Assembly: GCA_030762935.1 (NCBI GenBank)
Contig: CM060890.1
Location: 151,007,129 to 151,071,128 of the forward strand
Direction: 5' to 3'
Length of the DNA: 64,000 nt
DNA from: Hymenopus coronatus
Lineage: Eukaryota > Arthropoda > Insecta > Mantodea > Hymenopodidae
This document shows, piece after piece, positions 36,001 through 47,970 of this stretch. Position 1 is the stretch's first letter, and each line of letters opens with the position of its first letter. The position numbers and the translations under genes are program-made. The notes beneath the pieces were generated by a model. It worked only from the letters and a program-made list of their open reading frames with translations, was not told the DNA's origin and made no database searches.

Positions 36001-39000
36001 GATCACTTTTCCTTACTCTACCATGTAGGTCTGGGTGTCTCAGTTGTCCTAGCCGCTGAACTTTTGATCACTTTCCCTTACTCTACCATGTAGGTCTGGG
36101 TGTCTCAGTTGTCCTAGACGCTGAACTTTTGATCACTTTCCCTTACTCTACCATGTAGGTCTGGGTGTCTCAGTTGTCCTAGACGCTGAACTTTTGATCA
36201 CTTTCCCTTACTCTACCATGTAGGTCTGGGTGTCTCAGTTGTCCTAGACGCTGAACTTTTGATCACTTTCCCTTACTCTACCATGTAGGTCTGGGTGTCT
36301 CAGTTGTCCTAGCCGCTGAACTTTTGATCACTTTCCCTTACTCTATCATGTAGGTCTGGGTGTCTCAGTTGTCCTAGACGCTGAACTTTTGATCACTTTT
36401 CCTTACTCTATCATGTAGGTCTGGGTGTCTCAGTTGTCCTAGACGCTGAACTTTTGATCACTTTAACTGGCTGCATATTGTAGGTCTGGGTGTCTGAGTT
36501 GTACTAGACGCTGAACTTTTGATCACTTTCCCTTACTCTATCATGTAGGTCTGCGTATCTCAGTTGTACTAGACGCTGAACTTCTGATCACTTTCCTTGA
36601 TTGTATCATGTAGGTCTGTGTGCCACAGTTGTCCTAGACGCTGGACTATTGGTCATTTTCCCTGATTGTATCACGTAGGTCTGGGTGTCTCAGTTGTCCT
36701 AGACGCTGGACTTTTGATCACTTTCCCTTACTCTATCATGTAGGTCTGCGTATCTCAGTTGTACTAGACGCTGAACTTCTGATCACTTTCCTTGATTGTA
36801 TCATGTAGGTCTGTGTGCCACAGTTGTCCTAGACGCTGGACTATTGGTCATTTTCCCTGATTGTATCACGTAGGTCTGGGTGTCTCAGTTGTCCTAGACG
36901 CTGACTTTTGATCACTTTTCCTTACTCTACCATGTAGGTCTGGGTGTCTCAGTTGTCCTAGACGCTGAACTTTTGATCACTTTTCCTTACTCTACCATGT
37001 AGGTCTGGGTGTCTCAGTTGTCCTAGACGCTGAACTTTTGATCACTTTTCCTTACTCTACCATGTAGGTCTGGGTGTCTCAGTTGTCCTAGCCGCTGAAC
37101 TTTTGATCACTTTCCCTTACTCTATCATGTAGGTCTGGGTGTCTCAGTTGTCCTAGACGCTGAACTTTTGATCACTTTCCCTTACTCTATCATGTAGGTC
37201 TGGGTGTCTCAGTTGTCCTAGCCGCTGAACTTTTTATCACTTTCCCTGACTACATCATGTAGGTCTGGGTGTCTCAGTTGTCCTAGACGCTGGACTTTTG
37301 ATCACTTTCCCTTACTCTATCATGTAGGTCTGGGTGTCTCAGTTGTCCTAGACGCTGAACTTTTGATCACTTTTCCTTACTCTACCATGTAGGTCTGGGT
37401 GTCTCAGTTGTCCTAGCCGCTGAACTTTTGATCACTTTCCCTTACTCTACCATGTAGGTCTGGGTGTCTCAGTTGTCCTAGACGCTGGACTTTTGATCAC
37501 TTTCCCTTACTCTACCATGTAGGTCTGGGTGTCTCAGTTGTCCTAGACGCTGAACTTTTGATCACTTTCCCTTACTCTATCATGTAGGTCTGGGTGTCTC
37601 AGTTGTCCTAGACGCTGAACTTTTGATCACTTTTCCTTACTCTATCATGTAGGTCTGGGTGTCTCAGTTGTCCTAGCCGCTGAACTTTTGATCACTTTCC
37701 CTTACTCTATCATGTAGGTCTGGGTGTCTCAGTTGTACTAGCCGCTGAACTTTTGATCACTTTCCCTTACTCTATCATGTAGGTCTGGGTGTCTCAGTGG
37801 TCCTAGACGCGGAACTTTTGATCACTTTCCCTTACTCTATCATGTAGGTCTGGGTGCCTCAGTTGTCCTAGACGCGGAACTTTTGATCACTTTCCCTTAC
37901 TCTATCATGTAGGTCTGGGTGTCTCAGTTGTCCTAGACGCGGAACTTTTGATCACTTTCCCTTACTCTATCATGTAGGTCTGGGTGCCTCAGTTGTCCTA
38001 GACGCGGAACTTTTGATCACTTTCCCTTACTCTATCATGTAGGTCTGGGTGTCTCAGTTGTCCTAGACGCGGAACTTTTTATCACTTTCCCTGACTACAT
38101 ATTGTAGGTCTGGGTGTCTCAGTTGTCCTAGACGCGGAACTTTTTATCACTTTCCCTGACTACATATTGTAGGTCTGGGTGTCTCAGTTGTCCTAGACGC
38201 TGAACTTTTGATCACTTTTCCTTACTCTATCATGTAGGTCTGGGTGTCTCAGTTGTCCTAGACGCGGAACTTTTGATCACTTTCCCTTACTCTATCATGT
38301 AGGTCTGGGTGTCTCAGTTGTCCTAGACGCGGAACTTTTTATCACTTTCCCTGACTACATATTGTAGGTCTGGGTGTCTCAGTTGTCCTAGACGCGGAAC
38401 TTTTTATCACTTTCCCTGACTACATATTGTAGGTCTGGGTGTCTCAGTTGTCCTAGACGCTGAACTTTTGATCACTTTTCCTTACTCTATCATGTAGGTC
38501 TGGGTGTCTCAGTTGTCCTAGCCGCTGAACTTTTGATCACTTTTCCTTACTCTACCATGTAGGTCTGGGTGTCTCAGTTGTCCTAGACGCTGAACTTTTG
38601 ATCACTTTTCCTTACTCTATCATGTAGGTCTGGGTGTCTCAGTTGTCCTAGACGCTGAACTTTTGATCACTTTTCCTTACTCTACCATGTAGGTCTGGGT
38701 GTCTCAGTTGTCCTAGACGCTGAACTTTTGATCACTTTTCCTTACTCTATCATGTAGGTCTGGGTGTCTCAGTTGTCCTAGACGCTGAACTTTTGATCAC
38801 TTTTCCTTACTCTACCATGTAGGTCTGGGTGTCTCAGTTGTCCTAGACGCTGAACTTTTGATCACTTTTCCTTACTCTATCATGTAGGTCTGGGTGTCTC
38901 AGTTGTCCTAGACGCTGAACTTTTGATCACTTTTCCTTACTCTATCATGTAGGTCTGGGTGTCTCAGTTGTACTAGACGCTGAACTTTTGATCACTTTAA

Positions 39001-39180
39001 CTGGCTGCATATTGTAGGTCTGGGTGTCTCAGTTGTCCTAGACGCGGAACTTTTGATCACTTTCCCTTACTCTATCATGTAGGTCTGGGTGTCTCAGTTG
39101 TCCTAGACGCTGGACTTTTGATCACTTTTCCTTACTCTACCATGTAGGTCTGGGTGTCTCAGTTGTCCTAGACGCGGAAC
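30061..39180. repeat. Satellite B internal duplication, copy 2
   Basis: This is the second copy of the ~9 kb block. Long runs are nearly identical to copy 1 (for example 22901-24200 against 31719-33018). The two copies differ mainly by gain or loss of whole monomers. The GTACTAGACGCTGAAC plus AACTGGCTGC pair near the end is at 29955 in copy 1 and 38969 in copy 2. Outer boundaries are approximate because both flanks are also satellite B. Confidence 0.85.
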
Positions 39181-41154
39181 TTTTGATCACTTTCCCTTAC
39201 TCTATCATGTAGGTCTGGGTGCCTCAGTTGTCCTAGACGCGGAACTTTTGATCACTTTCCCTTACTCTATCATGTAGGTCTGGGTGTCTCAGTTGTCCTA
39301 GACGCGGAACTTTTTATCACTTTCCCTGACTACATATTGTAGGTCTGGGTGTCTCAGTTGTCCTAGACGCGGAACTTTTGATCACTTTCCCTGACTACAT
39401 ATTGTAGGTCTGGGTGTCTCAGTTGTCCTAGACGCGGAACTTTTGATCACTTTCCCTTACTCTACCATGTAGGTCTGGGTGCCTCAGTTGTCCTAGACGC
39501 TGGACTTTTGATCACTTTCCCTGACTACATCATGTAGGTCTGGGTGTCTCAGTTGTCCTAGACGCTGGACTTTTGATCACTTTCCCTTACTCTATCATGA
39601 GGGTCTGGGTGCCTCAGTTGTCCTAGACGCTGGACTTTTGATCACTTTCCCTGATTGTATCACGTAGGTCTGGGTGCCTCAGTTGTCCTAGACGCTGGAC
39701 TTTTGATCACTTTCCCTTACTCTATCATGTAGGTCTGGGTGTCTCAGTTGTCCTAGACGCTGGACTTTTGATCACTTTCCCTTACTCTATCATGTAGGTC
39801 TGGGTGTCTCAGTTGTCCTAGACGCTGGATTTTGAACCCTTTCGCTGATTGTATCACGTAGGTCTGGGTGCCTCAGTTGTCCTAGACGCTGGACTTTTGA
39901 TCACTTTCCCTGATTGTATCACGTAGGTCTGGGTGCCTCAGTTGTCCTAGACGCTGGACTTCTGATCACTTTCCCTGATTGTATCATGTGGGTCTGGGTG
40001 CCTCAGTTGTCCTAGACGCTGAACTTCTGATCACTTTCCCTGATTGTATCACGTAGGTCTGGGTGCCTCAGTTGTCCTAGACGCTGGACTTTTGATCCCT
40101 TTCCCTGATTGTATCATGTGGGTCTGGGTGCCTCAGTTGTCCTAGACGCTGAACTTTTGATCCCTTTCCCTGATTGTATCATGTGGGTCTGGGTGCCTCA
40201 GTTGTCCTAGACGCTGAACTTCTGATCACTTTCCCTGATTGTATCATGTGGGTCTGGGTGCCTCAGTTGTCCTAGACGCTGAACTTCTGATCACTTTCCC
40301 TGATTGTATCATGTGGGTCTGGGTGCCTCAGTTGTCCTAGACGCTGGACTTTTGATCACTTTCCCTGATTGTATCATGTGGGTCTGGGTGCCTCAGTTGT
40401 CCTACACGCTGGACTTTTGATCACTTTCCCTGATTGTATCATGAGGGTCTGGGTGCCTCAGTTGTCCTAGACGCTGAACTTCTGATCACTTTCCCTGATT
40501 CTATCATGTAGGTCTGGGTGCATCAGTTGTCCTAGACGCTGAACTTTTGATCACTTTCCCTGATTGTATCATGTATGTCTAGGTGCCTCTATTGTCCTAG
40601 ACGTATTTTGGTCACTTTCCCTATTTGTATTATGTATGTCTGGGTTCCTCAGTTGTCCTAGACGCTGAACTTTTGATCACTTTCCCTTACTCTATCATTT
40701 AGGTCTGGGTGCCTCAGTTGTCCTAGACGCTGGATTTTGAACCCTTTCGCTGATTGTATCATGTAGGTCTGGGTGCCTCAGTTGTCCTAGACGCTGGATT
40801 TTGAACCCTTTCGCTGATTGTATCATGTAGGTCTGGGTATCTCAGTTGTCCTAGACGCTGAACTTCTGATCACTTTCCCTGACTACATGATGTAGGTCTG
40901 GGTGTCTCAGCTGTCCTATGCGCTGAACTTTTGATCTCGTTCCCTTAATCTATCATGTGAGTCTGGGTGCCACAGTTGTCCTAGACGCTGGACTTTTTAT
41001 CCCTTTCCCTGATTGTATCATGTAGGTCTGGGTGCCACAGTTGTCCTAGACGCTGGACTTTTTATCCCTTTCCCTGATTGTATCATGTAGGTCTGGGTGC
41101 CTCAGTTGTTATAGACGCTGAACTTCTGATCACTTTCCCTGACTGTATCGTGTA

Positions 41155-41719
41155 TTTTAACTGTATTTTAAATTTGTATGTACTAGTGTTTTGAACGCAA
41201 TCCAGTCCACACCGATGGGTTTGAAATATACTGATATGGTTCTGACAATGACAACGGTCTTAAGAAACACTGAAGTTTGTTTTGACTAATCATGTATATT
41301 TCTTTTTGATAATTTTTAATACTGTTTTTTAATATTTTAAGATTCTATACACTATTAAATGTTATTAGTCTCAACTATTCTCATTTCTCTCCTTAATTCT
41401 TGATATCAGTTTTATTGGTTCCCATTATCCCTAATGCCCTGCAATGCTTTGCATTAACTGTTGACTTAATTTGTATAAGTCTAAACCATCCGCATGGCCC
41501 TCCAAGTCTCTCTTTATGTTTTGATTTTATATCTATTTTTAGAAAAGTATTATAAATGTAGACATAACTTATTCAAGCAAACAACAGGTATATAAACATC
41601 TTCAAAATAGCTATCAGTTTACACCTATTCAAATGTTGTTTTATTTCATGTTATATAACGCAATAAGAGGTTAACAGAAATAGAATGAATTTTTTTCGCC
41701 TAACAAATAAGTGACTGTG
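41155..41719. other. AT-rich flank of satellite B
   Basis: Sequence to the right of the satellite with no recognised gene, RNA or transposon motif. Confidence 0.5.
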
Positions 41720-41990
41720 AAGTGGGAGAGTTGTTTCGATTCCCGGTAAGGGCGTGGGAAATTTTGCCACGCTGGGAGACCTGGTCCGGGTTTCACTCAG
41801 CCTCGTGAGGTCCCTGGGAGGCCATGATTGAGAAGTAGCGGCTGCAGATCAAGAAATCCTCATCATCACTCTAGGCGCTGATCACGTCTTACCCCGGTCA
41901 TGATGTAGCGGCCGGGCGATAGGCCATGGTCCCATAGGGACTCTTGTGCCACGGAGTTACGTTACGAATGCCTATGGGCAACGATTAAAG
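41720..41990 (+). mobile_element. Degenerate tRNA-derived SINE
   Basis: A box-B-like GTTTCGATTCCCGG lies at about 41733-41746. A GC-rich body follows: GGGAGACCTGGTCCGGGTTT, CAGCCTCGTGAGGTCCC, then TCTTACCCCGGTCATGA and GTAGCGGCCGGGCGATAGGC. This GC-rich block stands out in AT-rich surroundings and looks like an insect SINE body. A clear box A is not preserved. It has no relation in sequence to the SINE at 57966. Boundaries are approximate. Confidence 0.55.
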
Positions 41991-42344
41991 CATTAATTTG
42001 CATTATTCACAGCGCATTACTTGCCAAAAGCCTGACTTTGTGGCAACTGCAGCTGATTAGCTGATTTGTACTACTCAGAAATGCCCAGCGAAGCAATATG
42101 CTCTATTTTTGTACAAATCTATATGTGTATGTTATTTAGCCTTCCATGTCGTTGCACAATTTCGGAGGTCATAAATATTAGGATAAGAATAAAACATCAC
42201 AAAGCACACATCTGAGGGAGAGTTAAAGAACGAATAAAACTACTTCAACAATACTTTGCCAAACTACAGTAAAATATATGTTTTCTTTATTCCTTATAGC
42301 ACTGGTGAGAATTATCCTGCCCAAACGTAACAGAAGAATAAAAT
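41991..42344. other. AT-rich sequence, nothing recognised
   Basis: Short AT-rich stretch between the SINE remnant and the first complete R830 copy, with no gene or repeat structure that I can identify. Confidence 0.5.
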
Positions 42345-43205
42345 ATATCTGATGTGTGCCATTCTCATGACTTTCTCTACATCTCTGCAACAAATTATTG
42401 TTAAAAAGCTTATACTTGCTTCTCTTTACTTCATTTTAGTCGAGAAAAAATAGCAGAAATAGTCTATTTACTTGCTTCCTTGTAAGTATAAGAGAAATAA
42501 GGGAGTACTATAGGTTAAAGTGATCATCAAAAGCTGGTTGCTATGTGACTGAAGTTCCTTTGTTTGTATAGACAGGAGTTGACGAATTCCTGAATGAGAA
42601 ATGTATAAGTTTTTCATAGCTGAAACCAAAAACAAGGAATTTGTCAAAAACGATCAACTCTACGAAAAAAATGTATATAACATAAATTGTGTATTTTAAT
42701 GTGTTCTTCATTTTTATGTGTTAAATTTTGGCCCATCTCTTACGGTTTAGCAGTTATTCAAAACTCTGTAAAATTCATCCAGAATAAAGGAGTCTTCAGA
42801 GGCTATTCCCAGCAAATTCAATTTTATTTGTCTTTAATATGTGACATTTTAATCAAAATCGTTAGGGCCATTTTTAGAAAATCAAAATGTTCGAAAAAAA
42901 GTTCCATGTAAAGGGTAGTTGCGAGTGGGGGATTTTTTTGAAAATCTTCGTGTCGAATGCTTGGAAGATAACAAACTTAAATACTAAATTTAGTTTTTAA
43001 CGGTCTTTTCGTTTTTGTGCTATGCTGTCCAAAGACACACACACACACACACATACGCACGGACGTTTTTGTAAAAGTGCTTTTTTTTTGGATTCAGGGG
43101 GACCAAAAACACGTATCTCCGGTGAAATTTCGGTGTCGAATTTTTGGGTGGAATGCAATACCTTCTCTATACACTATGTACATATTAGTGTAGAGAAAGT
43201 AAAAA
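42345..43205 (+). repeat. R830 dispersed repeat, full-length reference copy
   Basis: The best complete copy. It opens with CTGATGTGTGCCATTCTCATG, then ACTTTCTCTAC (42370-42380), and ends with GTAGAGAAAGT (43190-43200), so an 11 bp inverted pair encloses 831 bp. Inside, in order, are AAGCTGGTTGCTATGTGACT, TCTCTTACGGTTTAGCAG, GGCTATTCCCAG, the GGGATTTTTTTGAAAATCTT block, TTTTTGTGCTATGCTGTCC, a (CA)n tract at 43036-43054, a GATTCAGGGGGACC block, ATCTCCGGTGAAATTTCGG and TACCTTCTCTATACACTATG. No coding frame is conserved between copies. It could be a non-autonomous DNA element or a spread satellite-like unit. Confidence 0.8.
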
Positions 43206-43239
43206 TTATCGGAGAAAGGCAATTTCTGCATGTGCTTTT

Positions 43240-43640
43240 CATTATTTAAGGAACAGATACACCCAAAACCACCTCGGTGCAAAATGTTAGATTGGAGGAA
43301 ACCTTTGAGCATGTTTTCTGAATTCCTTGGCTAAACAACAATGTGCAAACCATTGATAATTCTGGCGTATTTTATCTAAAGGGAGCTTGGGCTCAGAGGA
43401 TTTTCCTGAAAATCTTCACGTCATATCCTTACATATAATTACTAAGTTTGGTATTTAATAGATTTTTCGTTTACGAGTTATGCTGTTATAGAAAAGATCG
43501 CGCGCGCCGACCTTTGTTTAAAATGTTTTTCTTTTGGATTCAAAGAACCTCAATACATATTTCAATTGAAGTTCCCACACAACATTTTAGTGGAATACAA
43601 ATAATCCTCCTCTACTTACTATACGTCGTAGACAAAATAG
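43240..43640 (+). repeat. R830 partial copy, diverged
   Basis: It includes GATTTTCCTGAAAATCTTCA, TTTTTCGTTTACGAGTTATG and TTTTGGATTCAAAGAACC. Where other copies have a CA tract it carries GATCGCGCGCGCCGACC. It ends near CTACTTACTATACG. Confidence 0.6.
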
Positions 43641-44734
43641 AAATCCATAAGCAATTGTTGCTCTTAACTTGCATTTCTTTGGAGGCATTTAGTAATTATT
43701 AAAGTAGACACTCAAGAATTAAAACTCAAAATAAGGTTTTCAGTGTTCAGAAATCCCCACTTTACAATGTTTTCTCGTGAATATAGCTGATATCCAAGTT
43801 TTCATATTCGAATTGCCTTGATGCTGTTTTAATTAGAATGGATTAGAAAGTCACTATAACCTACATTATTATCAGTAACAAGGAAACATAAAACTACTAA
43901 TAAATCCAAGAAAAACAAAGCAAGAGATCGGCAAAAATAATACAGAATAATTAATCACATGAAGTTGAAAACTACTCTAAACTTTCTGTATCTTTTTTTA
44001 TTTTCTGAGGCCGCGAAAGTTTTGATTATTTTGATTCTTTTGTTGGTAATGTTGGAAATTAATGATATTCTTGTAAGCTTTTAGCTGGCCTCTCATAAAT
44101 TAAATAATTAATCTGCGCAACTAGTTGGAGTTTCCAATTCTAAATTATACAGCAATTTTCGCCTTGCGGCAAAAGTTATATCATGTTTGGTTGAAATCGG
44201 TATAATGACGTGGAAGTCTACAACGATCATACTGAAAAAACTGACTGTTAAATATTAAGATAAGTAATTTCCCTGAGAAATGTTGACTTTTCGGACGTTC
44301 CAAGTTTGTGTGAACCATAGTATTGTTATTAAATATGAGAGCGAGAGCATTACAACTATTTCAACAGGATTCCTTAATCTGGCGGCCGGCGCTCGAGCCG
44401 CCATACGGCGGCCACTATGTGAAACAAAACCATCGTAATAAACAATACTTTAATTAATGTAAGATCAACTAAGCTTCCAGACAGAATGAAATCGTAAGTG
44501 GGATTGTGGTTTTGTTCCAGCACATATTGACCCGTACTCTTGCTTCCATGTCTCTAATCCAATTCTCATATTTTTCATTTATTCTATTAAAATGCATTGC
44601 ATTCTCATAATATTCTCTACTCATCCTTGAACACATTATTCCCACCAAAGCTTGTTATGGGAAATGAACTTCCATTGCACATGTAAAACATTCACACGGG
44701 TTCTCTATCCACTGTCCAACAAACCTTTACTAAA
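43641..44734. other. AT-rich sequence with one short GC-rich island
   Basis: No gene recognised. A GC-rich stretch at about 44381-44413 (GGCGGCCGGCGCTCGAGCCG, then CGGCGGCC) contains GGCGGC/GCCGCC inverted pairs and stands out sharply. Its origin is unknown. Confidence 0.5.
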
Positions 44735-45187
44735 AAATCTGATGTGTTCCATTCACGTGACTTTTTCTACATCTCTGCAACAAATTATTGTTAGAAAGCT
44801 TAGGCTTCTTTTTACTTCTTTCCAATCAAGAAAAAATTAGCAGAGATAGTCTTATCACTTGCTTCTATGCAAGTAGAAGAGAAATAACGGAGTAGCATAG
44901 GCTGAAGTATTAGTCAAAAGCTGGTTGCTATGAGGCTGAAGTTTCTTTGTTTCTACGGACAGGAGTTGAGAAATTTTCGTATGAGAAAAGTATGTTTTTT
45001 AAAACTGAAACCAATAACAAAGTATATCTCAAAAACGATCCACTCCACAAAAAAATATATATGCCATAATTTTTCTGTTAGGTAAGTTATCTCTATCTCT
45101 TATGGCTTGCCAGTTAGACAAAATTTTGTAAAATTCATCCAAGTTAAAGTAGTCCTTAGAGACTATTTCCAGAAAATTCCAGTTATA

Positions 45188-46509
45188 CTACTGTGTCAAG
45201 AAAGTTACGCGAATTTGCCAACAAAACACAAAAAAAAAAAAATTATTCATTCAATTTTATTTTATCGCCTTCAAAGTACGCCCTTTCTGAAATTATACAT
45301 TTATGCCAACGAATAATCCAATCATCAAAACATTTTTGGTAGGCACTTTTAGGAATCGATGTCAATTGTCGCCGCGAACTTTACTTTGTCTTCTATCGAT
45401 TTAAAACGGGTGCCTCGAAGTGGTAACTTGAGTTTTGGAAAGAGAAATAAATCAGCAGGAGCCAGATCAGGTGAATACGGTGGTTGTTTGATGTAATTTG
45501 TTGAGTTTTTGGACAGAAATTCGTTCATATTAATAGCCTTGTCAGCTGGTGCGTTGTGGTGGGGCAGAGTCCATGAGGTGTCGTTCCGCAAATCTGGCCT
45601 TTTCCGCCGTATTTACTCTCTCAAACGCCGCATAAAGCTCAGATAATAGTCTTTATTTACCATCTGACCTTCTGGCAAGAACTCTGAGTGCACGACACCG
45701 CGATAATCGAAAAAAAAAAACTGTCAACATTACCTTCAGTTTTGCTCGAGTTTGACGTGCTCTTTTAGGTTTCGGTTCAGTTGGAAAAGCCGTTCGGAAG
45801 CTTGTTGACTGGTTTGAGTGTCAAACTCGTAAACCCACGTCTCATCACCAGTTACAATGCGTTTCATGCATGTGGGGTCAGAACTGGCTCGTTCTAGCAT
45901 GTCTTCAGCAATCCTTACGCGATTGAGTTTTTGTAGAAAATTCAAGTCTTTCGGAACTAACCGAGCTGCAACGCGTGTCATGCCTAAACAATCCTTTAAA
46001 ATGGTACGAACCGATTCGTAAGACACAGAAAGTTGAACGGCAATCTCTCTCAAACCTAAATGACGATTTACAGACAAAATTTTCCTCACTTTAGCGATGT
46101 TCAGTTCAGTTGAAGCCGTTGATGGCCGACTAGAGCGAGACAAATCTTCCACCACATCTCGAACATTTTGGAATGCACTGTACTACTAATATGCACGTGT
46201 TTTTGATAAAGTCGATTCACCGTAAGCCCTCTGTAACATTTTCAGCGATTCAGCACACGAAATACCATTTGCAATGCAAACTTTGAGACAGATTCTTAGT
46301 TCAATTTTTGTATCCATCGTAAAATCGCAAATCACCTTTGAGATGAACTAACAAAATGGCGTACTGTAAACAAACTAGATGACAGATGACGATCAAACTC
46401 CACGTGGGTATAGAGGAAAGTTGTACCAACTTAGCGACAACGATAATTTCGAATCCCCTTTTAAACAGGATTTTTAAATGATGAATTACCGGTTCTTTCT
46501 TTACAGAAT
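45188..46509 (-). mobile_element. Mariner-type DNA transposon, inactive copy 2
   Basis: A second member of the family at 6571-7884, in opposite orientation, about 1.32 kb. The left end reads ACTGTGTCAAGAAAGTTACG. The right end in reverse complement reads TTCTGTAAAGAAAGAACCGG. TA dinucleotides border the element and the flanks are two halves of one R830 copy, so it inserted after R830 spread. Confidence 0.85.
45243..46317 (-). pseudogene. Mariner transposase, disrupted (copy 2)
   Basis: On the minus strand from ATG 46317 (starting MDTKIELRI) to TAA 45243-45245. The helix-turn-helix segment (LGLREIAVQLSVSYESVRTI) and the first catalytic motif with its Trp (TGDETWVYEF) are intact, unlike copy 1. 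The second catalytic motif reads HHNAP instead of HDNAP, so the second Asp is replaced by His (near 45555). The third motif (SPDLAPADLFLFP) is intact. Stops and frame changes near 46160-46190 and near 45720-45780 break the gene. The active site and the frame are both lost. Confidence 0.9.
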
Positions 46510-46869
46510 GTAAATTTTATTTTTCAGGTAAAGATCTATAACACACGACATTTTAATCAAAACCGTTACAACCATTTTTGAGAAAATCAAAATTTTAGAA
46601 ATGTTTTCCATGTAAAGGAGGGATTTTCTTGAAAATCTTCGTGTCGCATCCTTGGAAAATACTAAACTTAAGTACCAAGTTTGGTATTTAAGGGACTTTT
46701 CGTATTTGAGCTATGCTGCCCAAAGACACACACGGACCGTTTTCTAAAAATGCTTTTTTTGGATTCAAGAGCACCTAGAACGTGTATTTCTGGTGAAATC
46801 TCGGTATCGAATTTTTTGGTGGAATACAATACCTACACTATGTACACAGTTTGTGTAGGGAAAGTAAAA

Positions 46870-47712
46870 ATCTCATGTGCTACATTCACATGACTTTCTC
46901 TACATCTCTGTAACAAATTATTGTTAGTAAGCTTATTGTTCTATATATTTAATGCTAAAGCACTAGTAGAAACGATGTTATTACTCGTTCCTTTATAAGT
47001 AGAAGGAAAATAAGGGATTACACAGGCTAAACCAACAGTCAAAGGTTTTATAATGTGGTTGCTATGTGATTGAAATCCGTTTCTTTGCATGGCCAGGAGT
47101 TCATAAGTTCCCGTATGAGAAAAGTTTAAGTATTTTAAAGCTGAAATCAATAACAAGGAATATCTCGAAAACGGCCAACTTCTCGAAAAAAATGTGTGAC
47201 ATAAACTGCGTGTTTTAATGTGATCTACATTTTTTGTGTAATACGTTTTTGTCTATCTCTTACGGTTTACCAGTTATGCAAAATTCAATAAAAATAACCG
47301 AGAATAGAAAGCTCTTCAGAGGCTATTCCCAGAAAATGTTATTTGTCATGTGTATATTTTAAATATAAGAGATTTTAATTAAAATCGATAGAGCCATTCA
47401 TGAGAAAATCAAAATGTTCTAAATTTTGTCCATGTAAAGGGTAGTTTGGGGTGGGGGGATTTTCTTGAAAACTTTCGTGTCGCATCTTTGGAACATAGCA
47501 ACATTAAATACCAAGTCTGGTATTTAACGGTATTTTTGTTTTTGAGCTATGCTGTCCCCCCTCCCACACGCACACACACACACACACAAATGCTTATTTT
47601 GGATTCAGGGGAACCCAAAACGTATTTCCAGTGAAATCTCGATATCGAATTTTTGGGTACAATACAATACTTTCTCTATACACTATGTACATAGTACGTG
47701 TAGAGAAGATAA
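46870..47712 (+). repeat. R830 full-length copy, tandem to the previous one
   Basis: It begins with CTCATGTGCTACATTCACATG directly after the end of the preceding R830 copy. ACTTTCTCTAC lies at 46893-46903 and GTAGAGAAGAT at 47700-47710 (818 bp). The inner (CA)n lies at about 47567-47588 after CCCCCCTCCCACACG. Head-to-tail placement with its neighbour is clear. Confidence 0.8.
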
Positions 47713-47970
47713 AAAGCGTATTCTTTTATTTCACGTATATCTAGATAGATATATGATTTAATTACTCATTTCCTTGTAGATTCATAGGAATAAGAGGATA
47801 CCCTAGGCTTAAGCCAGTCAGGTCGCTGTGAGATGACTTTAAAATTCAGTTCTCTTTCCTTGATTAGGAACAAGAAAAACAAATAACGACATCCTAGTTG
47901 AAGAATGTGTATGTATTTTAAATTGAATTTGCTGTAGAGGAAAGAAGAAGACTGTTTTCAGTTATGTAAA
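47713..47970 (+). repeat. R830 5' partial copy, third in tandem
   Basis: It shows TTACTCATTTCCTTGTAGAT, ATAAGAGGATACCCTAGGCT and AGTCAGGTCGCTGTGAGATG, which match the first third of R830, and then stops. About 160 bp follow (47970-48130) that I do not recognise. Confidence 0.55.

Larger units (their letters stand above)
16611..41154. repeat. Satellite B, 65 bp tandem array of about 24.5 kb
   Basis: A continuous head-to-tail array of roughly 375 units of about 65 bp. The unit runs through TGTAGGTCTGGGTGTCTCAG, TTGTCCTAGACGCTGAAC and TTTTGATCACTTTTCCTTAC. Variants recur: GACGCTGAAC versus GCCGCTGAAC, TGGACTTAGGTCAC, GACTACATATTG, AACTGGCTGCATATTG paired with GAGTTGTACTAG, and GACGCGGAAC. Units with GCTGACTTTTG are 64 bp. 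The edges (16611-17330 and about 39830-41154) are more diverged and irregular than the centre, as expected if unequal exchange homogenises the middle. Most units hold a TGATCA site. No coding frame is kept. It is probably heterochromatic or pericentromeric. Confidence 0.97.
44735..46870 (+). repeat. R830 copy split by a mariner insertion
   Basis: The left part (44735-45187) begins with GATGTGTTCCATTCACGTGA and runs to the segment after TCTTATGGCTTGCCAG. The right part (46510-46870) resumes with AATTTTATTTTTC, the GATTTTCTTGAAAATCTTCG block and a short CA tract, and ends at GTAGGGAAAGT. The mariner at 45188-46509 sits between them with TA at both edges. Confidence 0.8.

Noticed and set aside
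16611..41154. CRISPR-like array
   Set aside because: Repeats are contiguous 65 bp units without unique spacers, the sequence is eukaryotic, and there are no cas genes.
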